Positions 1 to 10,693 of a stretch of 64,000 nt of DNA are shown here, in pieces. The position numbers and the translations under genes were made by a program. The notes below the pieces were generated by a model that made no database searches, had not been told where the DNA came from, and saw nothing but the letters and a program-made list of their open reading frames with translations. Source of the stretch: Microbacterium timonense (GTDB lineage: Bacteria > Actinomycetota > Actinomycetes > Actinomycetales > Microbacteriaceae); NCBI RefSeq assembly GCF_900292075.1, contig NZ_OLMV01000006.1:124001-188000 (forward strand). The letters are read 5' to 3'. Each line of letters starts with the position of its first letter. Position 1 is the stretch's first letter.

Positions 1-579
1 ATCCACTGGCGCTCGACGGCGAAGACCGGGCGCCTCATGGTGCGCCAGTACGAGGAGTCCCGGCGTTCCCGCATGGCCGTGGTGCTCGCCGTCGCCGAGG
101 CGGAATACGCGGATGCCGACGAGTTCGAGCTCGCGGTGTCGTGCGCGGCCTCACTGGGACTGCGCGCGGTGCACGACGCCCGCGATGTCCAGATCGTCAC
201 CGGCTCCGAGATCCCCAAAGCGGTGCGCGGCCGGCTTCGCGCCGTGCGGCATCTTCCGGCGGCGGCGCCGCGGCCGATGCTCGACGGCTTCAGCGGTGTC
301 GAGCTGCTCGAGAGCACCATGCCGGTGGCCGATGTCTGCCGGCTGACCGCCGAATCGGGTGACCGGCTGTCGATCGCGTTCGTCGTGGTGGGCTCGCGCG
401 TGACGCTGACGCGACTGCAGCAGGCGGCTCTGGCCTTCCCCGCGGACACGATGGTGGTGGGCGTGATCTGCGATGAGCGCGCGCACCCGCGCATGCAGCC
501 GGTGTCGGGCATGACGGTGCTGACGGTGGGGACGCTCGATGACCTGGCGGGCCTGTTGCTGCGAGGAGCCGCGTCATGA
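1..579 (+). CDS. DUF58 domain protein, C-terminal part (5' end outside window)
   Basis: The reading frame is open from base 1, and its first visible residues, IHWRSTAKTGRLMVRQYE, match the conserved DUF58 signature (IHWR...LMVRQ(F/Y)E). The remaining 192 residues form the typical alpha/beta tail with no membrane span. DUF58 proteins usually sit beside a MoxR-type AAA ATPase and a transglutaminase-like membrane protein. The second of these follows here, and a MoxR gene would be expected just outside the window. The stop overlaps the next start (ATGA), so translation is probably coupled. The molecular role of the family is unknown; a chaperone or maturation role with MoxR is the usual inference. 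Confidence 0.85.
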   Translation: MHWRSTAKTGRLMVRQYEESRRSRMAVVLAVAEAEYADADEFELAVSCAASLGLRAVHDARDVQIVTGSEIPKAVRGRLRAVRHLPAAAPRPMLDGFSGVELLESTMPVADVCRLTAESGDRLSIAFVVVGSRVTLTRLQQAALAFPADTMVVGVICDERAHPRMQPVSGMTVLTVGTLDDLAGLLLRGAAS

Positions 580-3131
580 GCGCGCCGGCACAGGCCGATG
601 AGGCCAGGGAGGGGGTCGACGGCGCGATGGCCGTCCCTCCCGTGACGCCGCGCGGCCGCCTGCGCGGGTTCTTCCCCCGCGTCACCGCCGGCGCAGCCTT
701 CGCCGCCGCGACGGTCGTCGTGGCGGCCGTCGCCGCGTGGCCCGTGTACCGATCGGGCAGCTTCGTCCTGCTGGTGGTGGTGGCATCCCTCGTGGCGGCG
801 GCCCTCGCCGCGACCGCGTGGCTGCGGCGGTGGGGCGGATGGGTCATCACCGGCGTCCTCGCCGCCGCCGTCCTCGTCCTCGGCATCCCGCTGGCGGTGC
901 CGTCACGGCTCGGGGGAGTGGGTGAACTGGTGCGCGGCCTGGGCGAGCTCGCCGCGGGTCTGGTGCTCGGCTGGAAGGATCTGGTCACCGTCGAGCTGCC
1001 CGTCGGCTCGTACCGCAACCTGCTGGTTCCCGCCCTCGTGGTCTTCCTGGTCGGCACGTGCGTCCTGCTGCTGCTCGCGTGGCGTGACGACCGCGCCGCC
1101 TACGGCGCCGTGCCGGTCGCCCTCGGCATGGTCTCGTTCGGGCTCTTCTTCGGGCGCACGACGGTGAGCGAGCCCCTCGTCGTCGGTCCGCTCACGCTGT
1201 ACGCCCCCGTGGAGTCGGCGGTGGGGCTGGCCGCACTGGTCTCCTCACTGTGCTGGCTGGCCTGGCGAAGTCACGACCAGCGCCACCGTGCGCTGCAGCG
1301 GGCCGCGGCATCCAGCGGTGTCCGCGTCTCGCGACGGCCGACGCGCACCGACCGCCGTCGTACCGCCTTGGGCGCGGCCATGGTGGCCGTGGCGCTGCTG
1401 GTGGCCGTGGCCGTCGTGCCGTACGCCGCACGCGGCGCCGAGCGCGACGTGCTGCGATCGGCGGTCGGCCCCGACATCGACCTCTCCGCGGAAGTGAGCC
1501 CGCTGTCGCAGTACCGTGCGCTGTTCGCCGACGAGCGGGCAGGCGACGTGCTGTTCACCGTCGAGCCGGTGTCGGGCACCCGCCCGGAGCGTGTGCGCAT
1601 CGCCACGCTGGACTCCTACGACGGCGAGGTGTTCCGTGCCGGCGGCGAGGGCGCTGTCGAGGCCGGGCGCTTCGTCCGTGTCCCCTCCGCGCTGGAGCCT
1701 GGACCCGGTTCGCCCGTCGCCGCGCGCATCGCGATCGGCGCGTGGGATGCCATCTGGATGCCGACTCTCGGGCGTCTGCGGACTGTCGGGTTCGAGGGCG
1801 ACCGGTCCTCGACCCTGGCCGACCACTTCTACTACAACGCCGCGGCATCGGCCGGCGTGCAGACCGCCGGATCGGGCCTGGAGGAGGGCGACGTCTACGT
1901 GGTCCGCGGCGTCGAACCGCCTGCGGAGGATCTCGCAGCCGTGGAGGCGCCGGGCGCGACAGGCGGCATCGAAGCGCCCGCGAGCCTGCGCACGTGGATG
2001 GACGAGCATGCGACGGGGTCGGACGGCGCGGCGCTGGCCGGGCTCGTCTCGCTGCTGCGCGAGCGCGGCTACCTGAGCCATGGACTGACGATGGGCGAGG
2101 ACGAGCCGGAATGGGCGCGGGAACTGACCGACTACACGTTCCAGCCCAGCGCGTCCGGGCACTCGCTCGCGCGCATCGACGCGATGTTCTCGCGGCTGCT
2201 CGAGCGGGAGAGCGATCCGCGCGCCGCGGCATCCGGGGACTATGTCGCCGCGATCGGCGACGACGAGCAGTTCGCCGTCGCGGTGGCGCTGATGGCGCGC
2301 GAGCTCGGGTTCCCGTCGCGGGTGGTCCTGGGTGCCCGGCTGGCCTCGTCGGACCCCGGGCTCACCACATGTGACGGCGGGGTGTGCCGCGCGCAGGATC
2401 TGACCGCCTGGACCGAGGTGCAGGCCGCCGACGGCCGCTGGATCGCCGTCGACGCCACCCCGCAGCACGCGCAGTCGCCGAGCCTGGAGGTCACGCAGCA
2501 GCGCGACCCGGAGAACGTCACTGAGGTGCGACCGGACTCGGTGGAGGAGGTCGTTCCTCCGGACCCGACCCAGGAGGACTCGGCGCACGACCAGGCGCCC
2601 GAGGACGATCGACGCCTCGATCTGGCGTGGCTGTGGCAGACCCTCCGCGTCGGCGGCATCGTCGCGCTGGTCCTGGTGCTGGCCACCGGCCCGCTCCTCA
2701 TCATCGCCGGGGCCAAGGCGGCCCGTCGCCGGTCCCGGCGGCGGGAGGGACCGCCGGCAGCGCGCGTCGCGGGCGGCTGGGAGGAGTACGTCGACGCGGC
2801 GCTGGACAGCGGGCGCCCGGCACCCCGCGCCCTCACCCGCACCGAGCTCGCTGCGGCGTTCGCGACGCCGGGTGGGATGGCCCTCGCGGAGCAGGCGGAT
2901 CGCGCGGTGTTCTCGCGCGCCGACGTGTCGCCCGACGACGCCGCACGGTACTGGGAGGCTGTCGACACCGAGCGACGCGCGCTGCGCCGCGAAAGAGGTA
3001 TCTGGCGCGGAGCGCTCGCGACCGTATCGTTGAGATCGTTGTTCCGTCCACGGACGTCCGCACCGGACGTCCGTACGCGAATCGCCGAGAGGGGGAGACG
3101 GCGGGCAGAACCCGTGCGTCCGACGCCATGA
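576..3131 (+). CDS. TgpA-like transglutaminase-fold membrane protein, catalytic Cys and His absent
   Basis: This is an 851-residue protein. Its N-terminal half has about six membrane segments (roughly residues 35-285), followed by a large extracytoplasmic part, a transglutaminase-like core (about 555-630), one more span (about 685-710) and a cytoplasmic tail. The fold is recognised from the GxxxQFA...GFPSRVVLGARL block and the AWTEV...GRWIAVDATP block. Where active relatives have Cys in the first block there is Asp (about 563), and where they have the His of HAWVEV there is Thr (about 610); the final Asp (about 626) is kept. The enzyme is therefore probably inactive or works differently. It overlaps DUF58 upstream and the FHA gene downstream, each by four bases. 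Confidence 0.85.
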   Translation: MSAPAQADEAREGVDGAMAVPPVTPRGRLRGFFPRVTAGAAFAAATVVVAAVAAWPVYRSGSFVLLVVVASLVAAALAATAWLRRWGGWVITGVLAAAVLVLGIPLAVPSRLGGVGELVRGLGELAAGLVLGWKDLVTVELPVGSYRNLLVPALVVFLVGTCVLLLLAWRDDRAAYGAVPVALGMVSFGLFFGRTTVSEPLVVGPLTLYAPVESAVGLAALVSSLCWLAWRSHDQRHRALQRAAASSGVRVSRRPTRTDRRRTALGAAMVAVALLVAVAVVPYAARGAERDVLRSAVGPDIDLSAEVSPLSQYRALFADERAGDVLFTVEPVSGTRPERVRIATLDSYDGEVFRAGGEGAVEAGRFVRVPSALEPGPGSPVAARIAIGAWDAIWMPTLGRLRTVGFEGDRSSTLADHFYYNAAASAGVQTAGSGLEEGDVYVVRGVEPPAEDLAAVEAPGATGGIEAPASLRTWMDEHATGSDGAALAGLVSLLRERGYLSHGLTMGEDEPEWARELTDYTFQPSASGHSLARIDAMFSRLLERESDPRAAASGDYVAAIGDDEQFAVAVALMARELGFPSRVVLGARLASSDPGLTTCDGGVCRAQDLTAWTEVQAADGRWIAVDATPQHAQSPSLEVTQQRDPENVTEVRPDSVEEVVPPDPTQEDSAHDQAPEDDRRLDLAWLWQTLRVGGIVALVLVLATGPLLIIAGAKAARRRSRRREGPPAARVAGGWEEYVDAALDSGRPAPRALTRTELAAAFATPGGMALAEQADRAVFSRADVSPDDAARYWEAVDTERRALRRERGIWRGALATVSLRSLFRPRTSAPDVRTRIAERGRRRAEPVRPTP

Positions 3132-4909
3132 ACGCCACCGATGTCACCGCAGCGATCTTCGGATCGCTGATCAGTCTGCTGCTCGTCGCCGGTCTGTACG
3201 TCTGGGTGGCGCTCGCGCTCTCGGCCGTGTTCGGCAAGTCCGGCGTCGAGCCCTGGAAGGCGTGGGTGCCGATCCTCAACACCGTCGTGGTGCTCCAGCT
3301 GGCGGGGCTGTCGCCCTGGCTGGTGATTCTCGCCTTCGTCCCCGTGCTCAACATCGCGTTCCTCATCCTCTGGGTCTTCGCGCTGTACCGCGTCAACGCG
3401 GCCTTCGGCCTGGGGATCGGCATGACGGTGCTGAGCGTTCTGCTCCTGCCGATCTGGGCCTCCATCGTGGGATGGGGCAGTGCCCGCTGGGTCGGCAGGG
3501 AGGAGGATGCCTCGTCCCGCGACGCGCTCGCCCCTGGCGTCCGCCGCACCGGCGAGGCCGGCGTCCGCCGCACCGGCGACACCGCCCCGTCGCTGCCGCC
3601 GCTGGCATCGTTCGCGGCTCCGGCGCCGCGAACAGCGGAATCATCCGGCTTCGCCGGCGGGCCCGCACCCCAGGAGCCCGCCGGCACCCCGGCGTTCGCT
3701 CCGTCGTCCGGCTTCGCGCCGGAGCCGGCCAGCGCATCCGCGCCGGCACCCGGGTTCGCGCCGCCGCCCCCGTACACGCCCGCCGTCGGCGGCGATTCGG
3801 GGGCGCTGCGTCCGGCATCCGCCTTCGATCCCACCGCCGGGGCTTTCGAGTCCGCGTCCTTCGACTCCGGCGTCCTCGACTCCGGCCCTGCGCCGCTGCG
3901 TGCCGCGTCCGCTCAGCCGCCGGTGGTGACGCCCCCGGCGGAGGTGCCGCGCGCGGTCACGCCCCCTCCCGTCGGCGCCGCGGCATCCGCGGAGGCGCTT
4001 CCCGGCGTCGTTCCGACCGCCGGGTGGGGTTCGCCGCCCGCGCCCGGCCGCCCGGTGTCCGCAACCCCCTTCGGGTCGAAAGACGCCGACCCCGCGGGTG
4101 AGCGGTGGCAGGGTTTCGCGCTGGATTCCACCGACCTGAGTGCCGAGGTCACCGGCGCCGTGCCGGGCGCGCCGGCACCGATCTCCGCCGTCGGCACTCC
4201 GGCCGCCGCGTCGCCGGGCTCCGATGCTCGAGCGGCCGCGGGCTCGACGCCCACCACGGCCGTGCCGGGGCCGTCCGCTTCCCCCGCGGCGCTGCCGGTT
4301 CCCGAGGTCGCCACCACGAGCGAGGGCGTCACGCGGCCCCCACTGCGCCGGGACGCGGGGGAGAACCCCGACGGCCGCGAGCCGTGGGCGCCGGCGCGCT
4401 CGCCGATGAGCGACGGGGATGCGTTCCCCGAGGCATCCGGTCCCGTCTCGGCGATCGCCGGGGCACCGGACGCCGGGGCGCCCCGCTCGGCACGCACATC
4501 GGTGTCGGCCTATCACGCCAAGCCCGAGATCCCGGAAGAGCAGGACGTCTTCGACGAGACGATCATCGCCCGCCGCAAGCGCACCGGCTGGACGCTCGTG
4601 CCGCCGACCGGCGACCCGGTCGCACTCTCGTCGGACGTGGTCATCCTGGGCCGGCGCCCGACGAGCGACCCCGCCTACCCGGGCGCGCAGCTCGTGTCCA
4701 TTCAGGACGGCACGGTCTCCAAGACGCACGCGCGGCTGCAGCTGCGCGGCGACCGGTGGTACGTGACGGACCTCGGCTCGACCAACGGCGTGCTGTTCGC
4801 CACGGTGATGGGCACCGAGGTCGAGGCGCCGTCCGGCGAAGAGGTCGAGGCGGGTGACCGCTTCCTGCTCGGCGACGCGGAGGTGCGCCTGCAGCGGAGG
4901 GACGGGTGA
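3128..4909 (+). CDS. DUF5684-like membrane protein with C-terminal FHA domain
   Basis: The ATG at 3128 is preferred because it overlaps the previous stop (ATGA) and begins directly with a membrane domain; a much longer in-frame extension upstream would lie inside the preceding gene. The 593-residue product has four hydrophobic segments in its first 120 residues, resembling DUF5684. A roughly 350-residue linker rich in Pro, Ala, Ser and Gly follows, and the last 100 residues form an FHA domain with the motifs ILGRRP, SKTHARL and DLGSTNG. FHA domains bind phosphothreonine, so the protein is probably a membrane-tethered reader of Ser/Thr kinase signalling. The linker is low-complexity and likely disordered. 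The next gene overlaps its stop. Confidence 0.85.
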   Translation: MNATDVTAAIFGSLISLLLVAGLYVWVALALSAVFGKSGVEPWKAWVPILNTVVVLQLAGLSPWLVILAFVPVLNIAFLILWVFALYRVNAAFGLGIGMTVLSVLLLPIWASIVGWGSARWVGREEDASSRDALAPGVRRTGEAGVRRTGDTAPSLPPLASFAAPAPRTAESSGFAGGPAPQEPAGTPAFAPSSGFAPEPASASAPAPGFAPPPPYTPAVGGDSGALRPASAFDPTAGAFESASFDSGVLDSGPAPLRAASAQPPVVTPPAEVPRAVTPPPVGAAASAEALPGVVPTAGWGSPPAPGRPVSATPFGSKDADPAGERWQGFALDSTDLSAEVTGAVPGAPAPISAVGTPAAASPGSDARAAAGSTPTTAVPGPSASPAALPVPEVATTSEGVTRPPLRRDAGENPDGREPWAPARSPMSDGDAFPEASGPVSAIAGAPDAGAPRSARTSVSAYHAKPEIPEEQDVFDETIIARRKRTGWTLVPPTGDPVALSSDVVILGRRPTSDPAYPGAQLVSIQDGTVSKTHARLQLRGDRWYVTDLGSTNGVLFATVMGTEVEAPSGEEVEAGDRFLLGDAEVRLQRRDG

Positions 4910-5769
4910 TCGATCCCGACGACGAGTACACCACGCCGTCGCGCGGCAGCGGGCCGGCGCCGGCCTCGGCGGGGCGATCGCCCGCCCCAGCGTCCGGTCC
5001 TGGACCGCGGCGCGGTGCGCCGGCGCCGTCGCAGCAGGCGGCGGATGAGGACCCCGACGACCACACCGTCGTCATCCGCCGACGCAGGACCGGTCCGGCC
5101 GCGCCGGTCGCGCCCGCACCCGCCGTCCCCGGTTCGCGCCGCCGTCCGCCCGCCGCGGCCCCGGCGTCCGCCGCCCTGGATCGCCCCGCGCTCTCCGCCC
5201 GCCGGGGCACCGCTGCCCCCGACGACCTGGATCACACCGCGCTCTCCGCCCGCCGGGGCACCGCTGCGCCCGACGAGCTGGACCGCACCGCGCTCTCCGC
5301 GCGGCGCACCGGCGATCCTGCCGCGGAGATCAGCACGCGCGCCGCCACGACCTCCGCGCCGATCGGCCCCCGCCGGACGCCCAACCCCGGCCCGCCCGAA
5401 CCCCACAGCGACGACAGCGGTGCGGAGATCGACGGCGACGCGGCTCTGCAGCATCTGCCGCCCTCCCGCCGCCGCGCCCGCGTCGAGGGCGCCGCGCGGC
5501 CCGGTGTGGGCGATCCACCCGCGCCCCACGGGCGTGTCGCCCGGGCGCCCGACCCCACCGAGAAGATCTACCGGGCGCGACCGCTGCCCCCGTCCGTGGC
5601 GCGGGGCGAGCGCACGCGCGGCACACCGCAGGAGTTCGTCGACACCGCCGCCGCCGAGGCGGACCGCAGCCGCAGACGACGCCGGCGCGCGATCCTCGTC
5701 GCGGTCGCGGCATCCGTTCTCATCGTCGCCGCGGTGGTCGCGATCGCGGTGCTGGTCGCCGTCGGCTGA
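4906..5769 (+). CDS. Disordered single-span membrane protein with 17-residue repeats
   Basis: A GTG start at 4906 overlaps the FHA gene stop (GTGA), making this the last gene of the DUF58/TgpA-like/FHA operon. The 287-residue product is dominated by Pro, Ala, Arg and Asp and has no recognisable enzyme domain. Near residues 95-133 the unit beginning [12 protein letters not shown] recurs three times with a period of 17 residues. A basic stretch (SRRRRR-like) around residue 255 precedes a single C-terminal hydrophobic helix, suggesting a tail-anchored protein with a cytoplasmic disordered domain. The function is unknown. The neighbouring FHA protein makes a phosphorylated partner conceivable, but that is inference. 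Confidence 0.7.
   Translation: MIDPDDEYTTPSRGSGPAPASAGRSPAPASGPGPRRGAPAPSQQAADEDPDDHTVVIRRRRTGPAAPVAPAPAVPGSRRRPPAAAPASAALDRPALSARRGTAAPDDLDHTALSARRGTAAPDELDRTALSARRTGDPAAEISTRAATTSAPIGPRRTPNPGPPEPHSDDSGAEIDGDAALQHLPPSRRRARVEGAARPGVGDPPAPHGRVARAPDPTEKIYRARPLPPSVARGERTRGTPQEFVDTAAAEADRSRRRRRRAILVAVAASVLIVAAVVAIAVLVAVG
5188..5310 (+). repeat. Three tandem 51-bp coding repeats
   Basis: The word gcgctctccgc recurs at 5188, 5239 and 5290, exactly 51 bases apart and in frame, so each unit encodes 17 residues. The first two units are almost identical over their whole length; the third diverges after about 15 bases. This suggests a recent slippage-type duplication inside the disordered region of the host gene. 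Confidence 0.85.
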
Positions 5770-6113
5770 CCCATGGGGCGTCATCGGACCGTCGTCCGCG
5801 GCTTGAGCGTGCGCGCCCGCATCGCCTCGGGCGAACGCGTTTGCCCGGTCCCCGAAACCCACGTATCATAGATCGGGTGTGCGCTCACGCGCGCCGTCAG
5901 CCGTGCCTCGGTGCGGTGGACGGTGTGGGCGCCGCATCTCAGGGACCGGCCTGCGAACAGGCCACCCCCACGGCATATCCACCACGAAACGCTCGGCACC
6001 ATCATGCTGCGCCGGTGGATCCATGTGAGCCCGCAGCGTCACGAATCGCAAGATCGGACGCCGCGGGGGAGACACACGATCGCTGTTACCGTGCAGCACA
6101 ACAAGGAGAGAAC
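5770..6113 (+). other. Gap and leader before the str operon
   Basis: This 344-base stretch has no convincing gene. It holds the str operon promoter (5841-5869) and a long untranslated leader of about 240 bases up to rpsL. The leader is GC-rich with several short self-complementary segments but no motif I can name. It ends with a clear Shine-Dalgarno (aaggag, 6103-6108) in front of the rpsL GTG. Confidence 0.6.
5841..5869 (+). promoter_or_regulatory. Probable sigma70-type promoter of the str operon
   Basis: TTGCCC at 5841-5846 and TATCAT at 5864-5869 are separated by 17 bases, a good match to a housekeeping promoter. It lies in the gap after the preceding operon and points toward rpsL. Transcription would start near 5876. 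Confidence 0.75.
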
Positions 6114-6482
6114 GTGCCAACCATTCAGCAGTTGGTTCGCAAGGGCCGCTCGCCCAAGGTCGCGAAGACCAAGGCGCCCGCGCTCAAGGCGAACCCGCAG
6201 CAGGCGGGTGTCTGCACCCGCGTCTACACGACCACGCCCAAGAAGCCGAACTCGGCGATGCGCAAGGTCGCCCGTGTCAAGCTCCGCAACGGCACCGAGG
6301 TCACCGCGTACATCCCCGGCGAGGGTCACAACCTGCAGGAGCACTCGCTGGTGCTCGTCCGCGGCGGTCGTGTGAAGGACCTCCCGGGCGTCCGCTACAA
6401 GATCATCCGCGGTGCGCTGGACACCCAGGCTGTCAAGAACCGTAAGCAGGCTCGCAGCCGCTACGGCGCGAAGAAGGGCTGA
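6114..6482 (+). CDS. rpsL: 30S ribosomal protein S12
   Basis: The 122-residue product starts [12 protein letters not shown] and carries the universally conserved TTPKKPNSA and [13 protein letters not shown] loops of S12, which line the decoding centre. The GTG at 6114 is chosen because it follows an aaggag ribosome site by five bases and gives the family N-terminus. Lys43 and Lys88, the positions most often altered in streptomycin-resistant strains, are both lysine here, so the sequence is of the drug-sensitive type. It is the first gene of the str operon, five bases ahead of rpsG. Confidence 0.98.
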   Translation: MPTIQQLVRKGRSPKVAKTKAPALKANPQQAGVCTRVYTTTPKKPNSAMRKVARVKLRNGTEVTAYIPGEGHNLQEHSLVLVRGGRVKDLPGVRYKIIRGALDTQAVKNRKQARSRYGAKKG

Positions 6483-6487
6483 GAAAG

Positions 6488-6958
6488 ATGCCTCGTAAGG
6501 GACCCGCCCCCAAGCGCCCCGTCGTCAACGACCCGGTGTACGGCGCCCCCGTCGTCACCCAGCTCGTCAACAAGATCCTCGTCGACGGCAAGAAGTCGCT
6601 GGCCGAGTCGATCGTCTACGGCGCCCTCCGCGGCGTCGAGGCGAAGAACGGCCAGGACGCCGTCGCGACGCTCAAGAAGGCGCTCGACAACGTGCGCCCC
6701 ACCCTCGAGGTCAAGAGCCGCCGCGTCGGTGGCTCGACCTACCAGGTGCCGGTCGAGGTCAAGCCTCACCGTGCCAACACGCTCGCCCTCCGCTGGCTCG
6801 TCAGCTACGCCAAGGGCCGTCGTGAGAAGACCATGACCGAGCGCCTCCAGAACGAGATCCTGGATGCCTCGAACGGCCTCGGTGCCGCGGTCAAGCGCCG
6901 CGAAGACACGCACAAGATGGCCGAGTCGAACCGTGCCTTCGCGCACTACCGCTGGTAA
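6488..6958 (+). CDS. rpsG: 30S ribosomal protein S7
   Basis: The 156-residue protein begins [19 protein letters not shown] and contains the S7 blocks [11 protein letters not shown] and [12 protein letters not shown]7 nucleates assembly of the 3' major domain of 16S rRNA. It lies between rpsL and fusA in the standard str order. The 118-base gap before fusA is unusual in that it contains a large palindromic repeat, which may influence the ratio of ribosomal protein to elongation factor mRNA. Confidence 0.98.
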   Translation: MPRKGPAPKRPVVNDPVYGAPVVTQLVNKILVDGKKSLAESIVYGALRGVEAKNGQDAVATLKKALDNVRPTLEVKSRRVGGSTYQVPVEVKPHRANTLALRWLVSYAKGRREKTMTERLQNEILDASNGLGAAVKRREDTHKMAESNRAFAHYRW

Positions 6959-6968
6959 CCAGCCTCGA

Positions 6969-7042
6969 GCGTTTCGTCTCGCTTCGCTCGCTCAACGACC
7001 GACCGGTCGTTGAGCGAGCGAGGAACGAGCGAGACGAAACGC
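6969..7042. repeat. REP-like palindrome between rpsG and fusA
   Basis: The left arm (6969-7000) and right arm (7005-7042) are complementary over about 14 plus 13 base pairs, with a six-base bulge in the right arm and a four-base loop. The arm word gtttcgtctcgcttcgctcg recurs exactly in the rplM leader (42805-42824), so this is a dispersed element and not just a local hairpin. It sits inside the str operon. Confidence 0.85.
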
Positions 7043-7076
7043 CCCGAACCACCTTCCACAAGTAAGGACACACCCC

Positions 7077-9191
7077 GTGGCACAAGAAGTGCTCACCGAC
7101 CTCAACAAGGTCCGCAACATCGGCATCATGGCGCACATCGATGCCGGCAAGACGACGACGACCGAGCGCATCCTCTTCTACACGGGCGTCAACCACAAGA
7201 TCGGCGAGACGCACGACGGCGCTGCCACCACCGACTGGATGGAGCAGGAGCAGGAGCGCGGCATCACGATCACCTCGGCTGCCGTCACCTGTTTCTGGGA
7301 GGGCAACCAGATCAACATCATCGACACGCCCGGTCACGTGGACTTCACCGTCGAGGTGGAGCGGTCGCTGCGCGTGCTCGACGGTGCGGTCGCCGTCTTC
7401 GACGGCAAGGAGGGCGTCGAGCCCCAGTCCGAGACCGTGTGGCGTCAGGCCGACAAGTACGACGTCCCCCGCATCTGCTTCGTCAACAAGATGGACAAGC
7501 TGGGCGCCGACTTCTACTTCACGGTCGACACCATCGTCAACCGCCTGAAGGCCAAGCCGCTCGTGCTGCAGATCCCGATCGGCGCCGAGAACGACTTCGT
7601 CGGCGTCGTCGACCTCGTCTACATGCGCGCGCTGGTCTGGCCCGGCGACGCCAAGGGTGACGTGACCATGGGCGCCAAGTACGAGATCCAGGAGATCCCC
7701 GCCGACCTCGCCGACAAGGCCGCCGAGTACCGCGAGAAGCTGCTCGAGACCGTCGCCGAGTCCGACGAGGCGCTGCTGGAGAAGTACTTCGGCGGCGAGG
7801 AGCTCACGCCCGAGGAGATCAAGGGCGCGATCCGCAAGCTCACGATCGCCGGCGAGCTCTACCCGGTGCTCTGCGGCTCGGCGTTCAAGAACCGCGGCGT
7901 GCAGCCGATGCTCGACGCCGTCGTGGACTACCTCCCCTCGCCCCTGGACGTGCCCGCCATCGAGGCGCACGACCCGAAGGACGAAGAGAAGATCATCGAG
8001 CGTCACGCCGACCGCGACGAGCCGTTCGCGGCGCTCGCGTTCAAGATCGTGTCGCACCCCTTCTTCGGCCGCCTCACCTACATCCGCGTCTACTCGGGTC
8101 ACCTCGACTCCGGCGCGCAGGTCGTCAACGCGACCAAGGGCAAGAAGGAGCGCATCGGGAAGATCTTCCAGATGCACGCCAACAAGGAGAACCCGGTCGA
8201 CTCGGTGACCGCGGGCCACATCTACGCGGTGATCGGCCTGAAGGACACCACCACCGGTGACACCCTGTCGGATGCCTCGAACCAGGTCGTCCTCGAGTCG
8301 ATGACGTTCCCGGAGCCGGTCATCGAGGTCGCCATCGAGCCCAAGACGAAGGCCGACCAGGAGAAGCTGGGTCTGGCGATCCAGAAGCTGGCCGAAGAGG
8401 ACCCGACGTTCCGCGTCGAGCAGAACGCCGAGACCGGCCAGACCGTCATCAAGGGCATGGGCGAGCTGCACCTCGACATCCTCGTGGACCGCATGAAGCG
8501 CGAGTTCAAGGTCGAGGCCAACGTCGGCAAGCCGCAGGTGGCGTACCGCGAGACGATCCGCAAGACCGTCGACCGTCACGACTACACGCACAAGAAGCAG
8601 ACCGGTGGGTCCGGCCAGTTCGCGAAGATCCAGTTCGCGCTGGAGCCCCTCGAGGTCACGGCCGACAAGACGTACGAGTTCGAGAACAAGGTCACCGGTG
8701 GCCGCATCCCGCGCGAGTACATCGAGCCGACCAACCAGGGCTTCCAGGACGCGATGGCCGTCGGCGTGCTCGCCGGCTACCCGATGGTCGGCGTGAAGGC
8801 GACGCTTATCGACGGTGCCTCGCACGACGTCGACTCGTCCGAGATGGCGTTCAAGATCGCCGGTTCGATGGGCTTCAAGGAGGCCGTCCGCAAGGCGAAC
8901 CCGGTCCTGCTCGAGCCGCTCATGGCCGTCGAGGTCCGCACGCCCGAGGAGTACATGGGCGACGTCATCGGCGACCTGAACTCCCGTCGTGGCCAGATCC
9001 AGTCCATGGAGGACGCCCAGGGCGTCAAGGTCGTGCGGGCGCTGGTCCCGCTGTCCGAGATGTTCGGCTACATCGGCGACCTGCGCTCGAAGACCTCGGG
9101 CCGCGCCGTCTACTCGATGGAGTTCGACAGCTACGCCGAGGTTCCTCGCGCCGTGGCCGACGAGATCATCCAGAAGAACAAGGGCGAATGA
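7077..9191 (+). CDS. fusA: Elongation factor G
   Basis: This 704-residue translational GTPase drives tRNA-mRNA translocation on the ribosome. The G motifs are intact: [10 protein letters not shown] (G1), [10 protein letters not shown] (G2), DTPGHVDF (G3) and NKMDK (G4). Domains II to V follow, with the conserved GMGELHLDI and RRGQI segments. The GTG start follows a modest ribosome site (aaggaca). The C-terminus [12 protein letters not shown] is typical. It is third in the str operon; a GC-rich hairpin lies just beyond its stop, and tuf follows. Confidence 0.98.
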   Translation: MAQEVLTDLNKVRNIGIMAHIDAGKTTTTERILFYTGVNHKIGETHDGAATTDWMEQEQERGITITSAAVTCFWEGNQINIIDTPGHVDFTVEVERSLRVLDGAVAVFDGKEGVEPQSETVWRQADKYDVPRICFVNKMDKLGADFYFTVDTIVNRLKAKPLVLQIPIGAENDFVGVVDLVYMRALVWPGDAKGDVTMGAKYEIQEIPADLADKAAEYREKLLETVAESDEALLEKYFGGEELTPEEIKGAIRKLTIAGELYPVLCGSAFKNRGVQPMLDAVVDYLPSPLDVPAIEAHDPKDEEKIIERHADRDEPFAALAFKIVSHPFFGRLTYIRVYSGHLDSGAQVVNATKGKKERIGKIFQMHANKENPVDSVTAGHIYAVIGLKDTTTGDTLSDASNQVVLESMTFPEPVIEVAIEPKTKADQEKLGLAIQKLAEEDPTFRVEQNAETGQTVIKGMGELHLDILVDRMKREFKVEANVGKPQVAYRETIRKTVDRHDYTHKKQTGGSGQFAKIQFALEPLEVTADKTYEFENKVTGGRIPREYIEPTNQGFQDAMAVGVLAGYPMVGVKATLIDGASHDVDSSEMAFKIAGSMGFKEAVRKANPVLLEPLMAVEVRTPEEYMGDVIGDLNSRRGQIQSMEDAQGVKVVRALVPLSEMFGYIGDLRSKTSGRAVYSMEFDSYAEVPRAVADEIIQKNKGE

Positions 9192-9196
9192 GCCCT

Positions 9197-9225
9197 CCCG
9201 GATGCCGCGGAATGCGGCATCCGGG
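9197..9225 (+). terminator. GC-rich hairpin after fusA
   Basis: A perfect 12-bp stem (9197-9208 with 9214-9225) closes a five-base loop six bases after the fusA stop. No T tract follows, so it may act as a weak terminator, a processing site or an mRNA 3'-end stabiliser between fusA and tuf. Confidence 0.5.
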
Positions 9226-9343
9226 ATCTACAACTTCACACAGCTTCAACACAACGCCTCTACTAAGCTAGAGAAATCCCCGTAGACGACCGGTCGCAAA
9301 CCAGTGCCCGGAACTTCTACACGACCGTCCTGAGGAGGACCCA

Positions 9344-10537
<1,194 letters not shown>

Positions 10538-10553
10538 GTCTCTTCGACCTGCT

Positions 10554-10587
10554 CAGAAGCCCCCGGGAGTGATCCCGGGGGCTTCTG
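10554..10587 (+). terminator. Terminator of the str operon
   Basis: A perfect 15-bp stem (10554-10568 with 10573-10587) with a four-base loop begins 16 bases after the tuf stop. It is very stable, though no T run follows, which is common in high-GC actinobacteria. Confidence 0.85.
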
Positions 10588-10619
10588 CCGTCCGCGGATG
10601 GAGGGAATGCGCCGATGGG

Positions 10620-10646
10620 GAGGATGCCTCGCGCGGGCGCATCCTC
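10620..10646. terminator. Second hairpin between convergent genes
   Basis: gaggatgc (10620-10627) pairs with gcatcctc (10639-10646), followed by tccttt on the plus strand. It lies between the convergent tuf and the minus-strand gene ending at 10694, and may end transcripts from both sides. Confidence 0.5.
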
Positions 10647-10693
10647 TCCTTTCGCGTATCGCCTCCGGATCCGCACACTCGCGAGCCGCGACC

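Noticed and set aside
6891-8825. Long open frame of 644 codons on the minus strand
   Set aside because: It is antisense to fusA and partly rpsG, has the composition of a high-GC shadow frame, and encodes no recognisable domain.
9226-9343. Separate tuf promoter
   Set aside because: TAAGCT (9264-9269) resembles a -10, but no acceptable -35 lies 16-18 bases upstream.
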